From: Exiguobacterium sp. FSL W8-0210
Lineage (GTDB): Bacteria; Bacillota; Bacilli; Exiguobacteriales; Exiguobacteriaceae
Assembly: GCF_038006045.1 (NCBI RefSeq)
Contig: NZ_JBBOUK010000001.1
Span: forward strand, 279,001 to 343,000
Direction: 5' to 3'
Length of the DNA: 64,000 nucleotides
Positions within the stretch are counted from its first letter, which is position 1. Every line of letters begins with the position of its first letter. The translations under genes and the position numbers were made by a program. Below are positions 8,470 through 16,819 of the stretch, piece by piece. The notes below the pieces were generated by a model. The model saw only the letters and a program-made list of their open reading frames with translations. It was not told the origin of the DNA and did no database searches.

Positions 8470-10053
8470 ATGTTTAAAGATTATAACATGAACCAGCTGG
8501 TTCTGCCCTTAGATTTAGAAGTTCGTCTTCAAGAAAATGATATTGCGTTCGCTGTCCACCATCTCGTCGAATCCATTCCAGACGATGTGTTCGAGCCTTT
8601 CATGCGCACGACAGGATGCCCGGCTTACCATCCACGCATGATGATGAAAATTATCTTATGTGCCTACACACAATCGGTCTTCTCCGGTCGGAAGATTGAA
8701 GGATTACTATCCGATAGTCTGCGGATGATGTGGCTAGCACAAGGGAATGCGCCGAGCTATCGTACCATCAACCGTTTTCGAGTGCATCCCGCAGTCACTC
8801 CGATATTGAAGCAAGCCTTCGTTACCTTCCGTTGCCATCTCGTCGAGATGGGAGAAATCAATGAAGAAGCCATCTTTATCGATGGTACAAAGTTAGAGGC
8901 GAATGCGAACCGATATACCTTTGTTTGGCGGAAATCGATTGAACGTCATAGTGCGTCTCTCGTGGACAAATCGAATCGTATCTATGACAACCTCGTCGAA
9001 CAAGACATCCTACCGGAAATTGAACGAGAAAACCCGGACGAGCTTACTCTCTCAGAACTCGAACACATGGGTGAAGCTGTAGACGCACATATCGCTTCCA
9101 TCAACCAAAAAATCGAGGCGAGTACGGACACCCAAGAAAGAAAACGTCTGCGTTCTGAACGGAAGGAACCACGTCTCCTTCGAAAGGAAATTACAGATTT
9201 CATCGAGCGGAAACAGAGATACGCCCTTCAAAAGAGGACGCTCGCTGGACGGAACAGCTATTCGAAAACGGACACGGACGCGACGTTCATGCGAATGAAA
9301 GAAGATCATATGCAAAATGGACAACTCAAACCAGGCTATAACGTTCAAATCGCGACCGAAGGACAATACACACTCGCTTATGATATTTATCCGAATCCGA
9401 CGGATGCCCGGACGTTACTCCCCTTTTTAGATGAGGTCAGCTCATATTTACCACTACCACCGCATATCGTTGCGGATGCCGGCTATGGGAGTCAGGAGAA
9501 TTATCAGGATATTCTGATGCGCCGTGGGCGCATTCCACTCATCCCTTACACGATGTTCGAAAAAGAAAAGTCGCGAAAATGGCGCAACGATCCCTTTAAC
9601 ACAGCGAACTGGTCTTACGATGAAACGGCGGATCGGTTTGTGTGCCCGAATGGACAGGACGTAACGTTCCGTTACATGTCCAAGAGAACAGATCGTTACG
9701 GATTCACGCGTGATTTCAAGGTGTATGAAAGTGAAGGGTGTGATGGCTGCCCGTTCCGCTCCCGTTGTACAAAGGCCGAAGAAGGGCGTCACCGACAGGT
9801 ACACATAAACACTTCATGGGAAGAACAAAAAGAACAGATGAAAAAATGGCTTTCAGATCAAAAAACAGGATCCCTCTATGCGAAACGGAAGATAGACGTG
9901 GAACCAGTTTTTGGATATCTGAAGGCTAATTTGAGTTTCACTCGCTTTTCTGTGCGAGGAAAAGCGAAGGTGAAGCGTGAGCTCGGCTTCATCCTCATGG
10001 CCGTAAATTTGAGGAAATGGCTCATCCAAAGCGTTGCCCGAAGGGCAGCTTGA
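8470..10053 (+). CDS. IS1182-family DDE transposase, copy 1
   Basis: A 527-residue transposase. It starts at ATG 8470 behind CGGAGGTGCCC. The N-terminal IS1182-type domain (DDVFEPFMRTTGCPAYHPRM) is followed by a DDE catalytic core: the first Asp in IFIDGTKLEANAN (about 137), the second in VADAGYGSQENY (about 336) and the Glu in RKIDVEPVFGYLK (about 478). A Cys-containing insertion (CDGCPFRSRC) resembles the zinc-like insert common in IS4/IS1182 relatives. The frame is full length and intact, so the element is probably able to move. The copy at 40082-41665 encodes the same protein. Confidence 0.95.
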   Translation: MFKDYNMNQLVLPLDLEVRLQENDIAFAVHHLVESIPDDVFEPFMRTTGCPAYHPRMMMKIILCAYTQSVFSGRKIEGLLSDSLRMMWLAQGNAPSYRTINRFRVHPAVTPILKQAFVTFRCHLVEMGEINEEAIFIDGTKLEANANRYTFVWRKSIERHSASLVDKSNRIYDNLVEQDILPEIERENPDELTLSELEHMGEAVDAHIASINQKIEASTDTQERKRLRSERKEPRLLRKEITDFIERKQRYALQKRTLAGRNSYSKTDTDATFMRMKEDHMQNGQLKPGYNVQIATEGQYTLAYDIYPNPTDARTLLPFLDEVSSYLPLPPHIVADAGYGSQENYQDILMRRGRIPLIPYTMFEKEKSRKWRNDPFNTANWSYDETADRFVCPNGQDVTFRYMSKRTDRYGFTRDFKVYESEGCDGCPFRSRCTKAEEGRHRQVHINTSWEEQKEQMKKWLSDQKTGSLYAKRKIDVEPVFGYLKANLSFTRFSVRGKAKVKRELGFILMAVNLRKWLIQSVARRAA

Positions 10054-10065
10054 CGAGAGACAATG

Positions 10066-10112
10066 AAAAAAGAAGGAATTGCACATCCTCAGTGATGGCA
10101 ATTCCTTCTTTT
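10066..10112. terminator. Hairpin inside the right end of IS copy 1
   Basis: AAAAGAAGGAATTGC pairs with GCAATTCCTTCTTTT around a 15-base loop, with an A-run before and T-rich sequence after. It lies just after the transposase stop and can end transcription from either side. Confidence 0.75.
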
Positions 10113-10148
10113 CGTTAAATTCAGCTAGTTATGTCCCAGCCTCATTTT

Positions 10149-11450
10149 TTAATGTGTTTCGGACGCAGCGACAAGATCCGTCGTCAGTGTCGTCAATCCT
10201 TGTGTCGTCTTACTGAGACCTTGGATCGTCTCGACGATTTGTCCGAGGTTTTCCTTGTTTCGTCCAAATAAGGTGAGGGAGTTTTCCATCTCACTCTTGA
10301 CGGTTTGGATTCCTTGTTTGACTTGTTGCAATTCTTGCTGAGATGCGGTGTTGGCACGTGTGATGTCTTCCATCTGAGAAACGAGTTGTGTGATATTACC
10401 ATTGTTCTTTTGAATCAGACCATTGATACTGCTACTTAATGACTTGGCATTTTCAGCAAGGTTCCGGACTTCGGTCGCGACGACAGCAAAACCTTTACCG
10501 TGTTCACCGGCACGTGCTGCTTCAATCGAAGCATTCAACGCGAGTAAGTTTGTCTGATTGGCGATTGCTTCGATGCTTTGCGTCATCTGGACGATGTCAT
10601 CCGACGTCGTCTTCAATTCATGGATGCTTTCAAGCGAAGTACCGACTTGTTGTGTCGATTGAGCGAATTGTTGCTCCATCTGTTGCATCTGTCGTTCGTT
10701 GGCAATCGTCATTTGGACGAGCTGCTGACTCGTCTGCTCTGTCTGAGCTGTTTCTGCTAATACTTGTGAGGCGCGACGGCTCGTCTCAATGATGGCATGA
10801 TCCGTGTGCTCGACGGAACTGGCAACTTCTTGACTGACACGAACGACGTCTGTCAAAAGTTGACGACGCGACTCGTTCGCTGCTGTCACTTCATGAAGAC
10901 GAGAATCGACATACTGGCTCGTCACGATTTGAGCATCTAAGTTCATCGCATGTGTCAAAGCGAGTACGGCTGTCGTCAGTTGCGCTGGGTCATGCTGATA
11001 ATGTTCGACGATTTTTGGAATCAACAACGTCTGAAACGCAGCATACGAGGCGATGAACCAAGTGACAGGAACGAAGTTATGTTTATGCGTCTGTCCCATT
11101 CGCATCCGCATCGCGAGGAATGACTCGTCCATGTTTCCTGTCAGTAGACTCGTGAAGTAGTCGGCGAAGACTTTCTTCAGTCGTTCGCGTGTCGATGATT
11201 GTTTCGCGATCGTTGCCATCTCTGGGTTCAATAATAGATGGTCAAGCACTTGCTCGAGGACCTCATCTAAGATGCCTTGAACGACAGGTGCCATCGATTT
11301 GAGCGTCTGTAGCTGTTCTTCTGTATATCCCATGTATACGAGACGGGATGTGAGATCAGGATCTGCCGTCTTTGTGATGAGACGGGAATCAGGAAAGCCA
11401 ATGGTAGCTTGATAAGCCGCAGTAGTCTTACTTTTAAAAGGGTTACGCAC
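10149..11450 (-). CDS. hemAT: Globin-coupled aerotaxis sensor (HemAT-type chemoreceptor)
   Basis: A soluble 433-residue chemoreceptor, the same length as Bacillus HemAT, which senses oxygen with a bound heme and drives aerotaxis through CheA/CheW. The N-terminal protoglobin domain spans about residues 1-185; His122 in QTHKHNF aligns with the proximal heme ligand of HemAT, ten residues before a conserved Trp. The C-terminal part is a methyl-accepting signalling helix bundle with the tip [20 protein letters not shown]. The start is a GTG at 11450 with GGAGG seven bases upstream; the frame continues upstream but without any ribosome site. The stop lies 5 bases from the IS element, so the original terminator has been displaced or replaced. 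Confidence 0.93.
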   Translation of the reverse strand: MRNPFKSKTTAAYQATIGFPDSRLITKTADPDLTSRLVYMGYTEEQLQTLKSMAPVVQGILDEVLEQVLDHLLLNPEMATIAKQSSTRERLKKVFADYFTSLLTGNMDESFLAMRMRMGQTHKHNFVPVTWFIASYAAFQTLLIPKIVEHYQHDPAQLTTAVLALTHAMNLDAQIVTSQYVDSRLHEVTAANESRRQLLTDVVRVSQEVASSVEHTDHAIIETSRRASQVLAETAQTEQTSQQLVQMTIANERQMQQMEQQFAQSTQQVGTSLESIHELKTTSDDIVQMTQSIEAIANQTNLLALNASIEAARAGEHGKGFAVVATEVRNLAENAKSLSSSINGLIQKNNGNITQLVSQMEDITRANTASQQELQQVKQGIQTVKSEMENSLTLFGRNKENLGQIVETIQGLSKTTQGLTTLTTDLVAASETH

Positions 11451-11573
11451 GTAGTTGCCTCCAATACTCAAGATGTGAATAAAATGATGTCTGTCTCTTA
11501 TCGGTTCATCTTGACGAAGCGATACTGGTTTTCGAAAAAAAGACGAGAATATTGAAAAACATTGACCGGAAAC

Positions 11574-11603
11574 AAAAAAACTCATGGCAAGTGCCATGAG
11601 GAG
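11574..11603 (-). terminator. Terminator after the 74-residue gene
   Basis: On the minus strand CTCATGGCA and TGCCATGAG pair perfectly and are followed by TTTTTTTG. Confidence 0.85.
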
Positions 11604-11621
11604 AATAGAAAAAGAACAGGA

Positions 11622-11846
11622 TTAGACCGGTTGATCTTCCTGAAATGCTTTTTTAGCGTCCACGATCGAGCGCATTCGTTGAACGCAAGCTTGAACGAAT
11701 TGAATGTCAATGGAGGTGAAACGGGTGACAGGTCCACGAGCTGACTCGGCACTGAATGTGAAGGTTCCGAGATTCCAAAGTTCGATTTTAAATCGTTTTC
11801 CTTTGTTGTCGTCGAAGTGTTCTACGAATTCGATTTTCGGTACCAT
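11622..11846 (-). CDS. Uncharacterised 74-residue protein
   Basis: I do not recognise this small soluble protein. The evidence that it is real is a strong AAGGAGGGG site eight bases before the ATG at 11846, a terminator directly after it, and balanced composition. The first 45 residues look like a beta-rich fold (KIEFVEHF, RFKIELWNLGTFTFSAES), followed by a helix with a single Cys. It is a single-gene unit between HemAT and the copper operon, and nothing in the context gives its role. Confidence 0.65.
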   Translation of the reverse strand: MVPKIEFVEHFDDNKGKRFKIELWNLGTFTFSAESARGPVTRFTSIDIQFVQACVQRMRSIVDAKKAFQEDQPV

Positions 11847-11887
11847 ACGAACCCCTCCTTACTCCGTACATTCCCACTTTTCAAAAA

Positions 11888-11926
11888 ATAAAAAAGCCAA
11901 ACTGCGTGTTAGAAGCAGTTTGGCAT
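11888..11926 (-). terminator. Terminator of the csoR-copA-copZ operon
   Basis: On the minus strand GCCAAACTGC pairs with GCAGTTTGGC around a nine-base loop and is followed by TTTTTTATT. Confidence 0.88.
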
Positions 11927-11932
11927 GAAAAT

Positions 11933-12139
11933 TTAAGCAGTCGGTACATCGTAGCCGATTTCTTCGATCGCATCGACGAGACGTTCACGAGGAACATCCT
12001 CGTGCTGGACTGTAACCTGGTTTTGTTCGAGTGAGGCAGTTGCCTGTTGGACACCTTCGACTTCAGATAGAGCGGATTCGACACTCGCTTTACAGTGGTT
12101 GCATGTCATACCGATGACAGATAACGTTGTTTCTTTCAT
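11933..12139 (-). CDS. copZ: Copper chaperone CopZ
   Basis: A 68-residue heavy-metal-associated (HMA) domain protein that binds Cu(I) and hands it to CopA. The metal site is GMTCNHC at residues 10-16 (Cys13, Cys16), next to His15 as in Bacillus CopZ. The start overlaps the copA stop by four bases (ATGA), so translation is coupled. It is the last gene of the operon and is followed by a strong terminator. Confidence 0.95.
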   Translation of the reverse strand: MKETTLSVIGMTCNHCKASVESALSEVEGVQQATASLEQNQVTVQHEDVPRERLVDAIEEIGYDVPTA

Positions 12140-14265
12140 GATGAAGTTCCTCCTTCAGATAGTGGGGTACGTTTTAATCGTAACGCATTCGTCACGACAG
12201 AGACAGAGCTGAATGCCATCGCGGCACCCGCAAGCCATGGGGCAAGCAGACCGAGAAAAGCGACCGGAATGCCAATCGTATTGTAGCCAAGTGCGAAGAC
12301 GAGATTTTGACGAATGTTTTTCATCGTCTGCTCACTCAGCTCGATCGCAAGTAAAACTTGTTTTAAGTCGTGTCCAAGCAACGTCACGTCGGCTGCTTCA
12401 AGAGCGACATCCGTTCCGCTACCGAGCGCGATGCCGACATCTGCTGTTACGAGAGCAGGGGCATCATTGATACCGTCTCCGACCATCGCGACACGTTTCG
12501 TTTGTTGAAGTGACTGAATGACATCTGCCTTTTCAATCGGCAAAACGTCAGCAAAGACGAACGCTGGATCCAGTCCCAGTTCTGTTGCTAAATGATCGGC
12601 GACTTCCCGGCGGTCACCGGTCAAGAGATATACTTCTTTTGTTTCGCGCAAACGCTGGATCGTTTCTTTCGCTGAATCTTTTAGCGCGTCACGGATGGCG
12701 TATCCGGCCGCGACTTCTCCATCGACAGCGACGTATACGAGAGTCGCTCCAGGTGATGTCCAATCAGGAAGAACGATGTTTCGTTCCTGCATCATTCGCG
12801 CCGATCCGACGATGAGATCATGTCCCATGATTTGTCCCGTGATCCCACGTCCTGATTCGACGTGGAACCGTTCGATATCAAAGACGACATCCCGTTCTGC
12901 TGTGATGGCGCGAGCAAGAGGGTGTTCCGATTGCCGTTCAAGCGCAGCAGCGAAATCGAGCGCTGTCTCCGTACCGAACGTTTCGACGACGACAGGGCGA
13001 CCGACTGTCAGTGTTCCGGTCTTATCAAAGACGACAGCATCGACATGTTGAAGATTCTCGAGTTGAGCGCCCCCTTTAAAGAGAATCCCTCGTTCAGCCC
13101 CTTTTCCGGTTCCGACCATGATCGAAGTCGGTGTCGCAAGTCCGAGTGCACATGGACAAGCGATGACGAGCACCGCGATGGCAGGACGAATCGCTTCCGC
13201 AAAGGATCCACTGATCATCCACCAAGCGGCTAACGTCAGAAGCGCGATGACAACGACGATCGGCACGAACACACCAGAAATTCGATCGGCTTGTCGTTGA
13301 ATCGGTGCCTTTTCAGTCTGCGCTTGTTCGACGACGCGAATGATTTGTGCGAGAACCGTCGCTTGTCCGATCTTTGTCGCTTCGACTTGTAAAGATCCAT
13401 TCGTATTCAGCGTACCGCCAATGACGGATGCTCCAACCGTTTTATGAATAGGCGCAGATTCACCGGTCAACATCGACTCATCGAGATACGCGTCGCCTGC
13501 ACGAATGACACCATCTGTCGGAATTTTATTCCCAGGTTTTACGAGTAAGATCATCCCAGTTTGAATTGCATCGATGGAGACCGTTCGTTCCTGTCCGTTC
13601 TCTAAGACGACGGCTTCTTTTGCTTGTAGGGAGAGCAGACTTTTAATCGCTCCCGTCGTCTGTTGTTTCGCACGATCTTCGAGGACTTTCCCGAGTAAGA
13701 CGAGTGTAATCAGAATCGCACTCGTCTCAAAGTAGAGATGCGGCATATCAGAGACGAGTAGCATTTCAGCAACGGAATAAAAGTAGGCTGCCGATGTTCC
13801 GAGTGCAACGAGGACATCCATGTTGGCACTCCCACTCCGTAAACTTTTATAAGCCCCACTATAGAAGGGCGCTCCGATGATGAATTGCACAGGTGTCGCT
13901 AAAGCAAACTGTAGCCACGGATTCATTAAGAATGGAAGGTGGAACGGACTGTTCGGAATATGCGTCAGCATGCTCGCGAGCAACGGTAACGATAGAATAG
14001 CCGCGATGATAAAGCGATAGAGCATCCGGCGATTCGATTTTGTTGCGTGTGGTGCTTGTTTGACCGTTGCCCCGTAGCCGATTTTTCGGATTTTTTCGAT
14101 GATTGCTTGATCGTCATAGGCATCAGAAATCGAGACACGAGCGGTTTCAAGCGGCAAGTTGACCGTGGCTTCGACCCCGTCCATCCGGTTGAGGACTTTT
14201 TCAATCCGGGCGGAGCAGGCGGCACACGTCATCCCTTCAATATCAAACTCAATTGTTTTTGACAT
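12136..14265 (-). CDS. copA: Copper-exporting P1B-type ATPase CopA
   Basis: A 709-residue P1B-1 ATPase that pumps Cu(I) out of the cell. It has one N-terminal HMA domain (GMTCAAC, residues 11-17) where Bacillus CopA has two, the transmembrane metal site CPCALGLATP, the phosphorylation loop DKTGTLT, the HP motif in SEHPLA and the hinge GDGINDAPAL. All catalytic residues are present. It lies between csoR (13 bases upstream) and copZ (4-base overlap), the usual copper operon order. Having one HMA domain is within the normal range of the family. Confidence 0.96.
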   Translation of the reverse strand: MSKTIEFDIEGMTCAACSARIEKVLNRMDGVEATVNLPLETARVSISDAYDDQAIIEKIRKIGYGATVKQAPHATKSNRRMLYRFIIAAILSLPLLASMLTHIPNSPFHLPFLMNPWLQFALATPVQFIIGAPFYSGAYKSLRSGSANMDVLVALGTSAAYFYSVAEMLLVSDMPHLYFETSAILITLVLLGKVLEDRAKQQTTGAIKSLLSLQAKEAVVLENGQERTVSIDAIQTGMILLVKPGNKIPTDGVIRAGDAYLDESMLTGESAPIHKTVGASVIGGTLNTNGSLQVEATKIGQATVLAQIIRVVEQAQTEKAPIQRQADRISGVFVPIVVVIALLTLAAWWMISGSFAEAIRPAIAVLVIACPCALGLATPTSIMVGTGKGAERGILFKGGAQLENLQHVDAVVFDKTGTLTVGRPVVVETFGTETALDFAAALERQSEHPLARAITAERDVVFDIERFHVESGRGITGQIMGHDLIVGSARMMQERNIVLPDWTSPGATLVYVAVDGEVAAGYAIRDALKDSAKETIQRLRETKEVYLLTGDRREVADHLATELGLDPAFVFADVLPIEKADVIQSLQQTKRVAMVGDGINDAPALVTADVGIALGSGTDVALEAADVTLLGHDLKQVLLAIELSEQTMKNIRQNLVFALGYNTIGIPVAFLGLLAPWLAGAAMAFSSVSVVTNALRLKRTPLSEGGTSS

Positions 14266-14278
14266 CAGAAACCCCTCC

Positions 14279-14575
14279 TTACTTTTTCAATCGAGCGATG
14301 ACCGCCATCAACTCATCGACGTAAGCGTCCGTACTGTCTTGACGGGTGGCGACTTCATGCATGCACATCTTGACATGACGTTCGATGATTTGTAGTTCGA
14401 CTTGTCGTAATGCTGCTTGAATCGATGCCGTTTGCGTTAAGATATCGATGCAATACCGATCTTCAGATACCATATTGGCAATCCCGCGGACTTGCCCTTC
14501 GATGCGCTTTAGTCGTTTCATCAACGCATCTTGTTCTTCGTTCGTTCGTGGAACGACGGGGTGATCGTGTGTCAT
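14279..14575 (-). CDS. csoR: Copper-sensing repressor CsoR
   Basis: A 98-residue four-helix repressor that releases DNA on binding Cu(I). The Cys-His-Cys metal triad is present: Cys42 in RYCID, and His67 and Cys71 in ERHVKMCMHEV. The start at 14575 follows a strong AAAGGAGGT site. It is the first gene of the csoR-copA-copZ operon and most likely represses it by binding the site just upstream. The alternative family assignments (RcnR, FrmR, CstR) are less likely because the spacing of the triad and the neighbouring copA fit CsoR. Confidence 0.95.
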   Translation of the reverse strand: MTHDHPVVPRTNEEQDALMKRLKRIEGQVRGIANMVSEDRYCIDILTQTASIQAALRQVELQIIERHVKMCMHEVATRQDSTDAYVDELMAVIARLKK

Positions 14576-14621
14576 AGTCGTACCTCCTTTAGTAATCTTG
14601 TTGTTATCTTCACTGTAACAT

Positions 14622-14640
14622 ATAGGTATGAGGGGTACCA
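14622..14640 (-). promoter_or_regulatory. Candidate CsoR operator
   Basis: The segment reads ATAGGTATGAGGGGTACCA, a partly symmetric site with a G/C core between AT-rich ends, as in the Bacillus copZA operator (which has ATACCC...GGGTAT). It lies about 50 bases upstream of csoR, where the promoter is expected. The left half-site is weaker than the right. Confidence 0.45.
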
Positions 14641-14654
14641 GTATTTAGCTTAAG

Positions 14655-14686
14655 AAATAAAAAACAGTCGCGAGAGGCGACTGCTT
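14655..14686 (-). terminator. Terminator of the DHA2 exporter gene
   Basis: On the minus strand CAGTCGC pairs with GCGACTG around a short loop and is followed by TTTTTTATTTC. Confidence 0.75.
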
Positions 14687-14692
14687 TTGTAC

Positions 14693-16228
14693 TTATTGAT
14701 TGGAAACTTGTGGTTTGACGATCGTTTCGTTTAATGAACGTTGATCGCTAATGATGTCTTCAGCTTGTGTTGCCCGTTTAATGAAGAAAGCAAGGACGAA
14801 TGCTAGGCCAGCGATGAACGTCGAGATGAAGAACGCATAGTTGATTCCGTCGAGCGTTGCTTGCATCGTGATCTGCTGTTTCAGAGCAGCAGCCGCTTCA
14901 GCTGTCGGTTGACTCGTCATGTTCTTCGCCGCTTCAGCCGCGAGTTCTGTTCCACGTGTCTTCGCATGCGTTGACATGATTGTTACAAGCAACGCTGTTC
15001 CGATCGCACCGGATACTTGTTGCAGCGTATTGTTCATCGCTGTTCCGTGTGGATAGTAGCGCGTTGGTAACTGGTTTAAACCGTTCGTCGAGACTGGCAT
15101 CATGACCATTGACATCCCGAACATCCGTAACGAATACAGGACGATCAGATGCGTATACGTCGTATCCATCTCGAGCTGACTGAAGTAGTAGCTGGTAACG
15201 ACTGTGATGAACAAACCAGTCAACGCAAGAGGACGTCCACCGATTTTATCAAACAGTTTCCCGTTGATTGGTGACATGACGGCCATCAAGATGGCACCCG
15301 GTAATAGCATGAGACCCGCATCAAGTGGTGAGATACCGCGAATCGTCTGGACATAGATCGGAAGCAATAACATGCCCGAGAACATCGCCATCGTGACGAC
15401 CATCGAGATGGCAGAAGACAAGGCGAACATCGGGTAACGATAAATCTTGAAGTTGAGCATCGGACGTTCCATATGGAGCTGACGGTAAATGAATGTCACG
15501 AGTGCGATGACTCCGACGATCAGCGCACCGTAGACGTGGAAGCTGTCCCAACCTTTAGAGCCAGCTGAGCTGAATCCATACAGTAAGCCACCGAAACCAA
15601 GTGACGAAAGTGCCACGGAAGCGAGATCGATCCGAGTGGCAGACCGTTCCTTGACGTCACGAAGTAAGAAGAAACCAGCGACGAGAACGATCAAGGCGAT
15701 TGGTGTGATGAAGTGGAATAACATCCGCCAATCGTAGTGCTCGATGATCCAACCAGACAACGTCGGTCCGATCGCTGGGGCACCCATCATGATTAATCCG
15801 AAGAATCCCATTGCGGTTCCGCGTTTTTCAATCGGGAAACTGACGAGCATGACGTTCATCAGTAACGGCATCATGATTGCAGAACCAGATGCTTGAATCA
15901 TTCGTCCTGCGAGCAACACAGGGAAGACATCTGCGAATCCGGCAAGAATCGTTCCGGTCGAGAAGAGGGTCATCGCAAGTAAGAACAAGCGACGAACCGA
16001 ATACTTTTGAATCAAGAAAGCAGATGTCGGAATCAAGACACCATTGACGAGCATGAAACCAGTCGACAGCCATTGAGCAGTCGATGGTTCGATCGCTAGA
16101 TCCTTCATGATCGAAGGAAGGGCGATGTTGAGCAAGGTATTATTTAAGAAAGCGATGAATGCCCCGATCATCAAAACGGCGAGGATGCCGTAAGGAGCTC
16201 GAGCTGTGTGAGTTGCACTTTGTTGCAT
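14693..16228 (-). CDS. DHA2-family (EmrB/QacA, LmrB-like) multidrug efflux transporter
   Basis: A 511-residue major facilitator with fourteen predicted membrane helices, exporting drugs or other toxic compounds with protons. The family signatures are the TM1 motif LNNTLLNIALPSI, motif A in the 2-3 loop region, and the TM5 antiporter motif GPTLSGWIIEHYDWRMLF. The start ATG at 16228 follows AGGAGGATATTC. It is a single-gene unit with its own terminator. No TetR or MarR regulator lies beside it, although an inverted repeat upstream could be an operator. The compound exported cannot be inferred. Confidence 0.92.
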   Translation of the reverse strand: MQQSATHTARAPYGILAVLMIGAFIAFLNNTLLNIALPSIMKDLAIEPSTAQWLSTGFMLVNGVLIPTSAFLIQKYSVRRLFLLAMTLFSTGTILAGFADVFPVLLAGRMIQASGSAIMMPLLMNVMLVSFPIEKRGTAMGFFGLIMMGAPAIGPTLSGWIIEHYDWRMLFHFITPIALIVLVAGFFLLRDVKERSATRIDLASVALSSLGFGGLLYGFSSAGSKGWDSFHVYGALIVGVIALVTFIYRQLHMERPMLNFKIYRYPMFALSSAISMVVTMAMFSGMLLLPIYVQTIRGISPLDAGLMLLPGAILMAVMSPINGKLFDKIGGRPLALTGLFITVVTSYYFSQLEMDTTYTHLIVLYSLRMFGMSMVMMPVSTNGLNQLPTRYYPHGTAMNNTLQQVSGAIGTALLVTIMSTHAKTRGTELAAEAAKNMTSQPTAEAAAALKQQITMQATLDGINYAFFISTFIAGLAFVLAFFIKRATQAEDIISDQRSLNETIVKPQVSNQ

Positions 16229-16254
16229 GAATATCCTCCTAACTAAACTAACGG

Positions 16255-16285
16255 TACAGATTTATATACGGTCGTTCTATCTGTA
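16255..16285 (-). promoter_or_regulatory. Inverted repeat upstream of the DHA2 exporter, possible operator
   Basis: TACAGAT (16255-16261) and ATCTGTA (16279-16285) form a perfect inverted repeat with a 17-base spacer that holds an AT-rich, -10-like TATATA. The position 27-57 bases before the start codon suits a repressor site. No matching regulator is seen in the window. Confidence 0.3.
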
Positions 16286-16403
16286 GTTTATCTTAATCCG
16301 ATTTAGTTCGAATTACAAATAATAATAGCTAAGAAAGATAATTTTATTTTTTATGTAGTTTTGAAAGCGTTTTTCTAAATGAGGAAAATGATTCGTAGGA
16401 AAT

Positions 16404-16444
16404 AAAAAAGCGCAATCCTTCTCGTTAGAGGAAAATTGCGCTTT
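16404..16444 (-). terminator. Terminator after ytxJ, member of a dispersed hairpin family
   Basis: On the minus strand AAAGCGCAAT pairs with ATTGCGCTTT, with an inner CTCTAACGAGAAGG loop region and a trailing T-run. The loop and right arm are almost the same as in the terminator at 21981-22021. Confidence 0.85.
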
Positions 16445-16487
16445 GTCTTCAGTTTGAAACAGCCAGAAGCTTGTTTCATAATTAGCG

Positions 16488-16814
16488 TTACTGAACGTTC
16501 GTTTCGAGTGCATCCTTTGTAATGTCGTAGTGAGATGCTGTCCAGACAGATTTGCCGTCCTGAATGAAAAGAACTTGTGGCGACTCATGTCGGACATTAT
16601 AGTGTTCAGCGATGTGATTCGATAAGGTCCGAGCTTCTTGGACGAAAAGATACGCCGTTGGAACAGACGTTTCATCCGCGAACTTCGTATACTCCGAGAA
16701 TCCTGCGGCACTGATCGGGCATGTCGTGCTGTGTTTGCAAATCACGAACGCGGTATGTTCGGACGCAAATTGATCAAAATCAGAAATAGATTGCAGTTTA
16801 CGTGGTTGTGTCAT
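16488..16814 (-). CDS. ytxJ: Bacillithiol-system redox protein YtxJ
   Basis: A 108-residue thioredoxin-fold protein, the length of Bacillus YtxJ. The family motif KHSTTCPIS carries a single active-site Cys (CPIS), as expected for a monothiol bacilliredoxin-like protein thought to act with bacillithiol, the main thiol of Bacilli. The ATG at 16814 is used because GGAGGGTGATATAC lies in front of it; this ribosome site overlaps the stop codon of the upstream AlsS-like gene, so the two are translationally coupled. Its place as the last gene after gabD and the AlsS-like gene is unusual and suggests a link to aldehyde or thiol stress. Confidence 0.9.
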   Translation of the reverse strand: MTQPRKLQSISDFDQFASEHTAFVICKHSTTCPISAAGFSEYTKFADETSVPTAYLFVQEARTLSNHIAEHYNVRHESPQVLFIQDGKSVWTASHYDITKDALETNVQ

Positions 16815-16819
16815 GTATA

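Larger units (their letters stand above)
8309..10143 (+). mobile_element. IS1182-family insertion sequence, copy 1
   Basis: A 1835-base element bounded by inverted repeats GAGGCTGGGACATAACT (8309-8325) and its complement (10127-10143); the match extends a few AT bases beyond. It carries one transposase gene and a strong hairpin at each end inside the repeats. It sits 8 bases after the sortase stop and 5 bases before the HemAT stop, that is, exactly between two convergent genes. Left flank is AAAAT and right flank ATTTTT, so the target was a symmetric A/T site. An apparently identical copy in opposite orientation lies at 39992-41826. No clear target duplication beyond the A/T symmetry was seen. 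Confidence 0.93.

Noticed and set aside
12136-14265. Missing second HMA domain in CopA as a truncation
   Set aside because: Single-HMA CopA proteins are common, the N-terminus has a normal start, and all catalytic motifs are intact.
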